From Candidatus Adlerbacteria bacterium (GTDB lineage: Bacteria; Patescibacteriota; Minisyncoccia; Phycocordibacterales; SBAW01): a DNA stretch of 27,818 nucleotides. Made by a program: the position numbers and the translations under genes. The stretch covers positions 1 through 27,818 of the forward strand of contig CAIJVL010000030.1 of the NCBI GenBank assembly GCA_903824155.1, read 5' to 3'. The notes under the pieces were generated by a model. It worked only from the letters and a program-made list of their open reading frames with translations. It did not search any database and was not told where the DNA came from. Below are positions 1 through 5,895 of the stretch, piece by piece. Each line of letters opens with the position of its first letter. Position 1 is the stretch's first letter.

Positions 1-255
1 CACTGCGAAGACAGATACGATGGTTGCGGTATAAGGATCTATATTTAAGGCAACCCCATAATGCCAAAGACGCACAATTTCTTTGAAGGGTAATGCGGTG
101 CGGTAAGAACTAAACAGCGCTCCTAAAATTGAAAGGGCTGCAGCCAATACAGCAAAACGCAAACCTTGAAAGAAATGGAAGTGTGTAAACAGCGCGGCAT
201 ATTCTGCGCGAAGAGAAACGAATTTTTCCTTTTGCTCTTCCCATCTCTCGTTCAT
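1..255 (-). CDS. Membrane protein of unknown function (partial, C-terminus outside window)
   Basis: The reading frame is open from an ATG at 255 to the window edge, giving the first 85 residues. The N-terminal 30 residues are charged and aromatic (starting MNERWEEQKEKF). They are followed by a hydrophobic segment at about residues 31-50 (GLRFAVLAAALSILGALF), and a second hydrophobic stretch begins at the truncated edge. A good Shine-Dalgarno (AGAGGTAGG) ends a few bases before the ATG, and a strong promoter lies just upstream, so the start is well supported. I do not recognise the family. It may be a small polytopic inner-membrane protein. Confidence 0.6.
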   Translation of the reverse strand, partial: MNERWEEQKEKFVSLRAEYAALFTHFHFFQGLRFAVLAAALSILGALFSSYRTALPFKEIVRLWHYGVALNIDPYTATIVSVFAV

Positions 256-288
256 GTCCTACCTCTTGTCGATGTTCTAGCTGGAAAT

Positions 289-317
289 ATATTAGCACAA
301 ATATTGTTCTTCGTCAA
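289..317 (-). promoter_or_regulatory. Sigma70-type promoter for the membrane-protein gene
   Basis: On the minus strand TTGACG (312-317) and TAATAT (289-294) are separated by exactly 17 nt. TGC directly precedes the -10, giving an extended -10 TGn motif. The predicted start, near 282, leaves a leader of about 27 nt that carries the Shine-Dalgarno of the gene starting at 255. Confidence 0.7.
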
Positions 318-352
318 AATATTCCATTGCTACTCTATTAAAAAACTTCTAG

Positions 353-424
353 TGCTCTCGGCAGGAATCGAACCTGCATCTCCTCCTTCGGAGGGAGGCA
401 TTCTATCCATTGGACTACGAGAGC
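353..424 (-). tRNA. tRNA-Arg (anticodon CCG)
   Basis: A 72-nt cloverleaf is visible on the minus strand. The acceptor GCTCTCG pairs with CGAGAGC, the T arm carries GGTTCGAATCC, and the anticodon stem CCTCC/GGAGG closes the loop CTCCGAA, giving anticodon CCG for CGG codons. The D stem (GTCC/GAAT) contains one C-A mismatch. No CCA is encoded; the discriminator A is followed by CT. It lies downstream of tRNA-Arg(GCG) on the same strand, with a structured element in between. Confidence 0.93.
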
Positions 425-457
425 TCTTACGCACATAGATTAGCACAGGTGGTCGTA

Positions 458-602
458 TTTTGTGGTCAGGCGTTCCAAACTTGCCGTCGCAAGTTTGGCC
501 GCACGACCCTACCTCGCGGTTTCGCTTGCTAGCGAAACATCGCTCCGGCCAGCACAAAAAGCAGAAAATCTGCCGCAGGGCAGATTATTCTGACTTTTTG
601 TG
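458..602 (-). ncRNA. Structured element, copy A (tRNA-linked, three covarying hairpins)
   Basis: Copy A sits directly 3' of tRNA-Arg(GCG), overlapping its last bases, and upstream of tRNA-Arg(CCG). In the minus-strand sense it folds into three consecutive hairpins. The first has an outer stem CACAAAAAG/CTTTTTGTG, then CAGAA/TTCTG, then ATCTGCC/GGCAGAT with loop CTGC. The second is GTTTCGCT-AGCA-AGCGAAAC, held on GCG/CGC and CC/GG. The third is CCAAACTTGC-GACG-GCAAGTTTGG, held on GCG/CGC and GGTC/GACC. Copy B at 5206-5346 has the same loops and joints but different stem bases that still pair. I do not recognise a named RNA family. It could be a tRNA-cotranscribed RNA, a processing or termination structure, or a small mobile repeat. 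Confidence 0.75.
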
Positions 603-672
603 CTCCTGGTAGGAATCGAACCTACATCATATCCTCCGCAAGGATACGTCCTATCCATTGAACGACAGGAGC
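601..672 (-). tRNA. tRNA-Arg (anticodon GCG)
   Basis: A 72-nt cloverleaf on the minus strand has acceptor GCTCCTG/CAGGAGC, D stem GTTC/GGAC, anticodon stem TATCC/GGATA enclosing TTGCGGA, and T arm with GGTTCGATTCC. The anticodon reads GCG, which decodes CGC and CGU directly. Most bacteria instead use ACG edited to inosine by TadA. No CCA is encoded. The 3' end runs straight into the structured element. Confidence 0.92.
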
Positions 673-690
673 GTTACACCAAAATACGTT

Positions 691-719
691 AAAAAACCGC
701 TTTAGTAAAGCGGTTTTTT
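691..719 (-). terminator. Intrinsic terminator after rpsT
   Basis: The sequence AAAAAACCGCTTT-AGT-AAAGCGGTTTTTT forms a stem flanked by A and T runs, so it works in either direction. On the minus strand it lies about 10 nt after the rpsT stop, and it also separates rpsT from the downstream tRNA-Arg genes. Confidence 0.85.
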
Positions 720-729
720 GTTTCTATCT

Positions 730-984
730 TTATGCCTTGAGCGACTTGGCTACCTTTGCCTTGCGGCGGGCGGCGGTGTTTTTCTTTATAAGGCCGCGCT
801 TGGCTGCCTTGTCTATCGCTTTGTAGGCTGCGGCAAGTGCTTTTATTGCAGCTGCTTTGTCTGCCTTGTCGGCATTGCGCACGCCTTTAAACGCCTCGCG
901 GATAGCGCGCTTGCGGGTCTCGTTCATAACCGCCTTGCGCTTGCTTTGACGGATAGCCTTTTTAGCTCCTTTAGTGATTGCCAT
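730..984 (-). CDS. rpsT: 30S ribosomal protein S20
   Basis: This 84-residue basic protein starts MAITKGAKKAIRQSKRK and continues with the alternating Lys/Arg/Ala helices of S20, which binds 16S rRNA during small-subunit assembly. The in-frame ATG at 984 is preferred over a more upstream start at 1023 because S20 proteins begin at this residue. There is no clear Shine-Dalgarno; a TAATAT hexamer lies 10 nt before the ATG. The gene is divergent from ruvA across 89 bp and is followed by a strong intrinsic terminator. Length is usual for the family. Confidence 0.93.
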   Translation of the reverse strand: MAITKGAKKAIRQSKRKAVMNETRKRAIREAFKGVRNADKADKAAAIKALAAAYKAIDKAAKRGLIKKNTAARRKAKVAKSLKA

Positions 985-1061
985 ATGTGCGATGATATTA
1001 CGACACGCAGCCAAAAAACGCAAGTTTGGCTTACATTTTCACGATTTTTGCCAGCAGGTTG

Positions 1062-1067
1062 TATGAT
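1062..1067 (+). promoter_or_regulatory. -10 element of ruvA (leaderless spacing)
   Basis: TATGAT lies exactly 6 nt before the ruvA ATG. Transcription would therefore start at or next to the start codon. The preceding TTG gives extended -10 character. Confidence 0.5.
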
Positions 1068-1073
1068 AGGGAT

Positions 1074-1670
1074 ATGATAGGCAAACTCACGGGCACCTTT
1101 GGCGGAACCACAGCAGAAGGGGCGGTGGTCATAGAGGTAAACGGGGTCGGCTATGTGGCGCGAGTGCCGCTTTTTGCCATAGACACGCTTAGGGTGCAGG
1201 GCGTTGTCGTTTCTCTCTTTATACATACCGCCGTGCGCGAAGATGCGATAGACCTGTACGGCTTCCCTACTGAAGATGAACTGCTCTTCTTTAAACAACT
1301 CATGAGTGTCTCGGGCATCGGTCCCAAAACGGCGCTCGGCATATTAAATGTATCCGACGTGCAAACGCTGCGCCGCAATATTGCGGCGGGCGACGCGGCT
1401 GCGCTCACCAAAATATTTGGCATCGGCAAAAAGAGCGCCGAGCGCATCGTGGTCGAGCTGCGCGACAAGCTTGCGCTCGAACAGACAGCCCGAGGCGAAT
1501 TGACCGGAGTGGGAGGCAACGACGGCGAGGTGATAGAGGCGCTTATCGCACTTGGCTATAGTGCACCAGAGGCCCGCTCTGCTATAAAGGAGCTTCCGCG
1601 CGACGGCTCGGTCAACGAGCGGCTCTCGGCAGCGCTCAAAAACTTAGGCACGCAAAGCAAAACTAAATGA
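1074..1670 (+). CDS. ruvA: Holliday junction branch migration protein RuvA
   Basis: RuvA binds four-way junctions and loads the RuvB motor. The 198-residue product begins MIGKLTGTFGG. An N-terminal OB-fold runs to about residue 65, with VNGVGYVARVP. Two helix-hairpin-helix segments follow: VSGIGPKTALGIL and IFGIGKKSAERIVVELRDKL. The C-terminal three-helix domain (GEVIEALIALGYSAPEARSAIKEL) contacts RuvB. The ATG at 1074 is chosen over an in-frame start at 1026 because RuvA proteins start at this Met. The gene overlaps the next ligase gene by 4 bp (ATGA), suggesting translational coupling. ruvB and ruvC lie further right in this window. Confidence 0.96.
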   Translation: MIGKLTGTFGGTTAEGAVVIEVNGVGYVARVPLFAIDTLRVQGVVVSLFIHTAVREDAIDLYGFPTEDELLFFKQLMSVSGIGPKTALGILNVSDVQTLRRNIAAGDAAALTKIFGIGKKSAERIVVELRDKLALEQTARGELTGVGGNDGEVIEALIALGYSAPEARSAIKELPRDGSVNERLSAALKNLGTQSKTK

Positions 1671-2959
1671 AAAGACTGCTTAAAAAAATAACGCCTGCGC
1701 CCGTGTTAGGCGCGTACCATTATGGCGCAGCACTGCTTGGCGCAGTGCTGTATCGCTTCCCTTCCAACAAGTTGTTTGTTATCGGCATTACCGGGACCAA
1801 GGGCAAGTCGACAACCTCGGAATTGGTCGCTGCAATTTTAAAAGAGGCCGGCTACACGGTTGCGCTTGCATCGACTATCCGCTTTGCAATTGGCCATGAG
1901 AGCGAGCCCAACCTTTTTAAAATGACGATGCCGGGGCGCATGTACCTGCAGCAGTTTTTGCGCAAAGCGGTTGATAAAGATGCAACGCATGCCGTAATAG
2001 AAATGACCAGCGAGGGTGCCAAGCAGTACCGGCACAAAGGCATTGCGCTTGACGCGCTTATTTTTACCAACCTGCAGCCAGAGCATCTCGAGAGCCATGG
2101 CTCGATGGAAGCATACGCAGCCGCAAAACTTTCTTTAGCCAAAGGCTTGGAGGAATCTCCCAAGCGCCCGCGCTACATCGTTGCCAACGCCGACGATAAA
2201 TACGGCAAGGACTTTTTGGCCGCCAAGGTCGAAGTGCGCGCTCTCTTTTCTTTAAAAGATGCCGAGCCATACTCGACCGATGAAAAGGCCGTGCGCTTTG
2301 TGTGGCGCCGCGGCGAGCTGTTTACCGTGCCGCTGCCGGGGCTTTTTAACCTGCAAAATATTTTGGCCGCTCTTACCTTAACCGATGCCATGGGCATTCC
2401 GCAGGCAACCATTAAAAAAGCGCTCGAAACTATCGCGCCGGTTGCCGGCCGCGCCGAGCGCGTCGAAAAGGGGCAGCCCTTTACGGTCATCATCGACTAC
2501 GCGCACACACCCGACTCTTTGCGCGCGCTCTACGAGACTTATTCGCAAAGGACGGTCCTTAAACCCGCAAAGGACGGTCCTTTGAAGACGCGAAAGATCA
2601 TAGGCGTACTTGGCTCAACCGGCGGCGGCCGCGATACGTGGAAGCGACCCTCTATGGGTGCCATCGCCGAAGAATATTGCGATGTTGTAATACTGACCAA
2701 TGAAGACCCGTACGACGAAGATCCTAAAAAAATAATCGACGAAATCGCAAAAGGGTTTACCAAACAAAAGCCGCACGTCATTTATGACCGCCGCAAAGCG
2801 ATACGCGAGGCGCTGCGCGAGGCCCAGAGCGGCGACGCGGTCTTAATCACGGGCAAAGGCACCGACCCGTACATCATGGGCGCGCTTGGTGCCAAAGAGC
2901 CGTGGAGCGACAAGCGCGTGACCGAGGAAGAACTCAAAAAATTGGGTTACAATAAATAA
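1667..2959 (+). CDS. MurE-like Mur ligase, N-terminally short
   Basis: This ATP-dependent amide-bond ligase of peptidoglycan synthesis most resembles MurE, which adds the third residue to UDP-MurNAc-dipeptide. Visible motifs are the P-loop GTKGKST (residues 43-49), FTNLQPEHLESHGSMEAY followed by AAAK (candidate carbamylated Lys), DYAHTPDSL, GSTGGGRDTWKRP, TNEDPYDEDP and KGTDPYIMG. At 430 residues it lacks most of the N-terminal uridine-binding domain of typical MurE (about 490). The substrate-recognition motif reads EDPYDED rather than the DNPR of diaminopimelate-adding enzymes, so the amino-acid substrate is unclear. A loop before TRKIIGVLG is lengthened by two palindromic repeats. MurT-like function is a less likely alternative. 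Confidence 0.8.
   Translation: MKRLLKKITPAPVLGAYHYGAALLGAVLYRFPSNKLFVIGITGTKGKSTTSELVAAILKEAGYTVALASTIRFAIGHESEPNLFKMTMPGRMYLQQFLRKAVDKDATHAVIEMTSEGAKQYRHKGIALDALIFTNLQPEHLESHGSMEAYAAAKLSLAKGLEESPKRPRYIVANADDKYGKDFLAAKVEVRALFSLKDAEPYSTDEKAVRFVWRRGELFTVPLPGLFNLQNILAALTLTDAMGIPQATIKKALETIAPVAGRAERVEKGQPFTVIIDYAHTPDSLRALYETYSQRTVLKPAKDGPLKTRKIIGVLGSTGGGRDTWKRPSMGAIAEEYCDVVILTNEDPYDEDPKKIIDEIAKGFTKQKPHVIYDRRKAIREALREAQSGDAVLITGKGTDPYIMGALGAKEPWSDKRVTEEELKKLGYNK
2545..2583 (+). repeat. Paired 15-bp palindrome inside the MurE-like gene
   Basis: Two copies of the palindrome AAAGGACGGTCCTTW (2547-2561 and 2569-2583) occur with a 22-bp period. Because 22 is not a multiple of 3, they are read in different frames, as QRTVLK and AKDGPLK. 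They sit in a loop between DYAHTPDSL and GVLGSTGGGRD. The same palindrome recurs as a pair at 14089-14131. Confidence 0.8.
2948..2953 (+). promoter_or_regulatory. -10-like hexamer before the small membrane protein gene
   Basis: TACAAT lies inside the last codons of the MurE-like gene, 6 nt before the next ATG. This is the same spacing as at ruvA, pilB and ruvC, so an internal leaderless promoter is possible; chance is also possible. Confidence 0.35.
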
Positions 2960-3175
2960 ATGGCGGAAGAACACAAGGGACCCGGCCCTTTAGAAGACGC
3001 TCTCTTCATCATTGGCATCATTGTGGTCTTGGTGGTGCTGTGGTTTTACACCGGCGGCGCCAAAAAGTCTGACCTAAAAGGAATATTTATCCACCCGCCG
3101 GCACCGGTAGGCCAAGGCGGCGCTTACGGACCAGCCGTGGGCTCTACCACTATCCAAGCAGGCGCGCATTATTAA
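2960..3175 (+). CDS. Small single-pass membrane protein, unknown function
   Basis: This 71-residue protein has an acidic N-terminus (MAEEHKGPGPLEDA), one membrane span at about residues 15-31 (LFIIGIIVVLVVLWFYTGG), and a Pro/Gly-rich tail (HPPAPVGQGGAYGP). It starts directly after the stop codon of the MurE-like gene and is probably cotranscribed with it. I do not recognise a named family. The neighbouring ligase hints at an envelope role, but that is only context. Confidence 0.6.
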   Translation: MAEEHKGPGPLEDALFIIGIIVVLVVLWFYTGGAKKSDLKGIFIHPPAPVGQGGAYGPAVGSTTIQAGAHY

Positions 3176-3188
3176 ATAAACTACAACT

Positions 3189-3590
3189 ATGCTTAATCCA
3201 TTTCCTCTTTTTTATCTGAGCGAATTTACTCCCACTATGTTGCGCCTGCTGGTAGGCCTTTCTTTGCTGTACGTCGCATATACTCAAATTAATCGGCGCA
3301 AAGAAATTTCCGAGACGGGCTTCCCTTTTATCGGCCGCCCCGATCAAACGCTGGTTATCATCGTGGGCCTTATCGTCGGGATAGACGCGCTGGCGTTAAT
3401 TCTTGGGTATGGCACGCAAGTCGCCGCAATGGTGGGCATTCTCATTAGCCTCAAGCATGCCGTGTTTGCAAAAAAATATCCGCGCGCTATTCCCCTGTGC
3501 CGGCTTGAGTATGTTTACCTCATCGTCATATTGTGTACGCTGGTAATAACCGGAGCGGGTCTCCTTGGCATGGACGCGCCAAACCTGTAA
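3189..3590 (+). CDS. DoxX-like four-helix membrane protein
   Basis: The 133-residue product has four hydrophobic segments at about residues 16-33, 53-72, 74-90 and 105-125. The first span is followed by INRRKEISETGFPF, and the overall shape resembles the DoxX/DoxD-like membrane family. The cellular role of these proteins is poorly defined. It lies 13 nt after the small membrane protein and 12 nt before the SpoU methylase, so it belongs to the same rightward run. The family call is moderate because no catalytic motif is visible. Confidence 0.6.
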   Translation: MLNPFPLFYLSEFTPTMLRLLVGLSLLYVAYTQINRRKEISETGFPFIGRPDQTLVIIVGLIVGIDALALILGYGTQVAAMVGILISLKHAVFAKKYPRAIPLCRLEYVYLIVILCTLVITGAGLLGMDAPNL

Positions 3591-3602
3591 GATCGCAGGC
3601 AA

Positions 3603-4082
3603 ATGCCCATACTTATCCTCCACAACATACGGAGCGTCCACAATGTGGGCTCTATCTTCCGTACCGCAGACGCGGCTGGTGTTGCAAAAATATTTTTGAC
3701 CGGGTATACGCCGACGCCCTTGGATCGTTTTAACCGCGAGCGTACCGATTTTGTAAAAGTATCGTTGGGTGCAGAAAAGAGCGTGCCGTGGGAGACAGCC
3801 GCTCAGCTTACGCCGGTATTAAAAAAACTTAAAAAAGACGGCTATGCAATTTTGGCTATTGAACAAAGTAAAAATTCCACTCCCCTGTTTAATTACAAAC
3901 CTGCTGGTAAAAAAATCGCGGTCGTGATGGGCAACGAGGTGCTTGGCATATCGCCCCAATCATTAAAATACGCCGACCATGTTTTGGAAATACCCATGCA
4001 CGGCAAAAAAGAGTCGCTTAACGTGTCGGTAGCGGCCGGGATAGCGCTGTTCCACATTACGCGCTTTTGTATTGATGCATAA
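3603..4082 (+). CDS. SpoU/TrmH-family RNA 2'-O-methyltransferase
   Basis: The 159-residue protein carries the three SPOUT signature motifs: NIRSVHNVGSIFRTADAAG (residues 8-26), VVMGNEVLGIS and EIPMHGKKESLNVSVAAG. The last two form the trefoil-knot S-adenosylmethionine site. Such enzymes methylate ribose 2'-OH in rRNA or tRNA. There is no N-terminal RNA-binding extension, so this is the minimal catalytic domain (TrmL-like size), and the target nucleotide cannot be told from sequence. It ends 4 bp before a convergent small gene. Confidence 0.88.
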   Translation: MPILILHNIRSVHNVGSIFRTADAAGVAKIFLTGYTPTPLDRFNRERTDFVKVSLGAEKSVPWETAAQLTPVLKKLKKDGYAILAIEQSKNSTPLFNYKPAGKKIAVVMGNEVLGISPQSLKYADHVLEIPMHGKKESLNVSVAAGIALFHITRFCIDA

Positions 4083-4094
4083 TAAATTATGCAT
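4075..4094. terminator. Small AT-rich hairpin between convergent genes
   Basis: ATGCATAA-TAAA-TTATGCAT is a perfect 8-bp inverted repeat spanning the stop codons of the SpoU gene and the leftward small gene. It lacks a T run, so a termination role is only suggested by the convergent arrangement. Confidence 0.3.
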
Positions 4095-4323
4095 ATCTCA
4101 ACTTAGGAGTGACCTTGTTTTTGACATTGGCAAACGTGTCATGCGGCGCATGCATGTTAAACAGCGAGCTTGGCACGCGCTGGTAGATGCGCATCACGCG
4201 CTCGGCAGTTGCCGGATGGTCCTTTTTGACATGGTTCCAGATGATGATTTTATTCATCAGCTCCTTGTCAGTGTGCCCTACCTCTTGGTAGTCGCACTCG
4301 GTACACGAGAGTACTACTTGCAT
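4087..4323 (-). CDS. Small DUF1059-like protein
   Basis: The 78-residue product has a CTECDYQEVGHTDKELMNKI segment followed by WNHVKKDHP. That is the cysteine plus histidine layout seen in the DUF1059 small-protein family, whose function is unknown; metal binding is plausible from the Cys/His spacing. The C-terminal third has no match I recognise. The gene is convergent with the SpoU gene. A Shine-Dalgarno is not obvious before the ATG at 4323. The 126 bp to the next gene at 4450 show no further coding feature. Confidence 0.5.
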   Translation of the reverse strand: MQVVLSCTECDYQEVGHTDKELMNKIIIWNHVKKDHPATAERVMRIYQRVPSSLFNMHAPHDTFANVKNKVTPKLRYA

Positions 4324-4449
4324 ATAATTATTTCTATTAAGCTTATAAAAGTGGAGCCGAATGTACTGGTCTGCCCTTACTATGCACTTCCTTGCATGAC
4401 GGCATCATGAAGCGTATATTGTTGGGCGGAACAAGAACAGGAGAAGACA

Positions 4450-4674
4450 ATGGTTAATAAACCAGACCGGATTTTAGGAGATCTCAATAAAAGCGATACG
4501 CCTCCGGGATTGTGCTGTACAGCAACAGGTTGTGCGGGACATCTGATACGCAAACCAGACGAGCAGTTCAAAGGACATTACGCGTCGCCCGAATGTGATG
4601 TCTGCGAAAAGGTATACCCGCTGGCAACGGGTGTGCCAAAAATTCCACACTCGAGAAGAATATCGCGACGATAA
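4450..4674 (+). CDS. Small cysteine-rich protein, unknown function
   Basis: This 74-residue protein has CCTATGC around residues 22-28 and CDVC around residues 50-53, an arrangement that could bind one zinc ion as a ribbon. A Shine-Dalgarno (AGGAG) lies about 6 nt before the ATG, and a strong intrinsic terminator follows within 4 nt of the stop. Its boundaries are therefore well supported although no family is recognised. It appears to be monocistronic. The zinc-binding idea rests only on the four cysteines. Confidence 0.6.
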   Translation: MVNKPDRILGDLNKSDTPPGLCCTATGCAGHLIRKPDEQFKGHYASPECDVCEKVYPLATGVPKIPHSRRISRR

Positions 4675-4677
4675 AAC

Positions 4678-4706
4678 AAAGCCCGCGGCAACAACCGCGG
4701 GCTTTT
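4678..4706 (+). terminator. Intrinsic terminator
   Basis: AAAGCCCGCGG-CAACAA-CCGCGGGCTTTT forms an 11-bp stem ending in T4, directly after the small cysteine-rich gene. The flanking A run makes it potentially bidirectional. Confidence 0.9.
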
Positions 4707-4769
4707 AATTTTGAACCCTTTGGCCCCTTGGTAACGTATAGTGGGTACTTAACAGTAATTTTTAATACT

Positions 4770-5048
4770 ATGCATTACTACGGAAACGGGTACTCTCCCA
4801 TGATGGGCGGCTATTGGGGCTTTGGCGATATTTTGGGTCACGTTATTGGGTTCATTATTATTGTAGCAGTGATCATGTTCGTGCTGCGCATGGTCTTTGG
4901 CCGCCGGCACTGGCGTATGCGCCACATGGGCCAGGGCGGATTTGGAGGCTTTGGCCATACCGCGCTCGACACCCTCAAAGAGCGCTACGCCAAGGGCGAG
5001 ATAGAAAAGGAAGAATTTGAAGAGAAAAAGAAGGTTTTGATGGAGTAG
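4770..5048 (+). CDS. Membrane protein with C-terminal SHOCT domain
   Basis: The 92-residue product starts MHYYGNGYSPMMGGYWGFG and has one membrane span at about residues 24-45 (HVIGFIIIVAVIMFVLRMVFG). A Gly/Phe/Arg linker follows, then a SHOCT helix pair (ALDTLKERYAKGEIEKEEFEEKKKVL). SHOCT domains are short C-terminal oligomerisation modules on many bacterial membrane proteins. The ATG at 4770 is chosen because the frame upstream (from 4728) has no conserved feature. A TATAGT hexamer at 4737-4742 could be its -10. A terminator follows immediately. Confidence 0.75.
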   Translation: MHYYGNGYSPMMGGYWGFGDILGHVIGFIIIVAVIMFVLRMVFGRRHWRMRHMGQGGFGGFGHTALDTLKERYAKGEIEKEEFEEKKKVLME

Positions 5049-5049
5049 A

Positions 5050-5077
5050 AAAAGCCCGCGCAACAGCGCGGGCTTTT
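5050..5077 (+). terminator. Intrinsic terminator after the SHOCT gene
   Basis: AAAAGCCCGCGC-AACA-GCGCGGGCTTTT forms a perfect stem with a T4 tail, 2 nt after the stop codon. Confidence 0.9.
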
Positions 5078-5134
5078 AATTAGGCCGTTTTTTTGATAGA
5101 GTGCGCTACATCTGCCTTAACAGGCTGGATAGAT

Positions 5135-5207
5135 GCGCCCATAGCTCAGTCGGTAGAGCGGCTCCCTTTTAAGGAGAAGGTCCTTGGTTCGAATCCAAGT
5201 GGGCGCA
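5135..5207 (+). tRNA. tRNA-Lys (anticodon TTT)
   Basis: A 73-nt cloverleaf has acceptor GCGCCCA/TGGGCGC, D arm with GCTCAGTCGGTAGAGC, anticodon loop CTTTTAA on a CTCC/GGAG stem, and T arm CTTGGTTCGAATCCAAG. The discriminator is A and no CCA is encoded. The 3' end merges into the second copy of the structured element, exactly as for tRNA-Arg(GCG). Confidence 0.95.
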
Positions 5208-5346
5208 CAAAGACAGAAACGTCCCGCTTGAGCGGGACTTTCTGCTTTGTGCGAGCCGGAGCGATGTTCCATCAGCAGATGGAACCGCGAGGCAGGGTCG
5301 TGCGGCTACATTTGCGACGGCAAATGTAGAACGCCTGACCACAAAG
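5206..5346 (+). ncRNA. Structured element, copy B (tRNA-linked, three covarying hairpins)
   Basis: Copy B follows tRNA-Lys on the same strand. Hairpin 1 is CACAAAG/CTTTGTG, then CAGAAA/TTTCTG, then GTCCCGC-TTGA-GCGGGAC. Hairpin 2 is GTTCCATC-AGCA-GATGGAAC. Hairpin 3 is CTACATTTGC-GACG-GCAAATGTAG. Between them the segments CCGGAGCGATG, CCGCGAGG, AGGGTCGTGCGG and AACGCCTGACCACAAA match copy A, apart from one T/C change. Stems differ from copy A at many positions yet remain paired, while loops AGCA and GACG are unchanged. That pattern points to selection on RNA structure. The family is not recognised. Confidence 0.75.
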
Positions 5347-5379
5347 TGTGAGCCTAAAAATATATATATAAAAAGGAAG

Positions 5380-5408
5380 CCGCCTCACCAAAAAAATCGG
5401 TGAGGCGG
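5380..5408 (-). terminator. Intrinsic terminator for the 5415-5771 gene
   Basis: The stem CCGCCTCACC/GGTGAGGCGG flanks an A-rich loop. On the minus strand it lies 6 nt past the stop codon and is followed by CTTCCTTTTTA. It may also end read-through from the tRNA-Lys side, though the T run there is weak. Confidence 0.8.
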
Positions 5409-5414
5409 ATTTAG

Positions 5415-5771
5415 TCACATTTCCTTATAGGGCTTCAAGTCACCCGAGCACATGCGCGTCCACATTCTTTTTACAGATTCAAATGTGGGAGCCTTCAAAA
5501 ACACTTGCCGATCGTAAGGAGCTGTCGTGCCCGTCACGTGCGCTTCGCAGCGTTTGTCCTTTCGCCCCGAACGATACAGCCCGCGCGGCATTTGACCTGT
5601 GAATTTTTGGTGGAAGGTAACAAAGAGTACGTTCTCATCCTTGATGCCATCCATACAGACAGGAATGGGGGTTAATGGGTGCACATCAATTTCGACGTAC
5701 AGCGTGTTGGCAGCCTTGTCGGTCTGCGTGGAGCGAGAACCAACAGCCTCTTTCACGTACATGCGTATCAT
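5415..5771 (-). CDS. Hypothetical protein with its own promoter and leader
   Basis: This 118-residue protein begins MIRMYVKEAVGSRS. It is rich in Arg/Lys and contains LYVEIDVHPLTPIPV and VLFVTFHQKFTGQMPRGLY, which look like beta strands of a compact soluble domain. I do not recognise the family. The start at 5771 is chosen because CAGGAG lies about 6 nt upstream; an upstream in-frame start at 5912 would run over the promoter. A promoter at 5856-5884 predicts a leader of roughly 78 nt, and a strong terminator follows the stop. Confidence 0.6.
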   Translation of the reverse strand: MIRMYVKEAVGSRSTQTDKAANTLYVEIDVHPLTPIPVCMDGIKDENVLFVTFHQKFTGQMPRGLYRSGRKDKRCEAHVTGTTAPYDRQVFLKAPTFESVKRMWTRMCSGDLKPYKEM

Positions 5772-5855
5772 GACACTCTCCTGGCTTGATCGGCCCCCGC
5801 AGGTCTCTGTAGAAACTGAGTTTCCATCAGTGTGGGATGCCGTACTACCAAAGAG

Positions 5856-5884
5856 AGTATGTAATACAATAAGTAATATGTCAA
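5856..5884 (-). promoter_or_regulatory. Sigma70-type promoter
   Basis: TTGACA (5879-5884) and CATACT (5856-5861) are separated by 17 nt on the minus strand, directly after the holA-like gene. The leader down to the ATG at 5771 contains a small GAAAC-TCA-GTTTC hairpin. Confidence 0.65.
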
Positions 5885-5895
5885 TGCATTGGCTT

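Noticed and set aside
166..438. 90-codon open frame on the plus strand at the left end
   Set aside because: It overlaps a tRNA-Arg and the opposite-strand membrane-protein gene, which has a promoter and Shine-Dalgarno.
1026..1670. Use of UGA as a sense codon, as in Gracilibacteria
   Set aside because: ruvA and other clear genes end at TGA exactly where their families end, so the standard code applies.
5093..5329. 78-codon open frame over tRNA-Lys and the structured element
   Set aside because: It translates a tRNA and paired hairpins; the RNA reading explains the sequence better.
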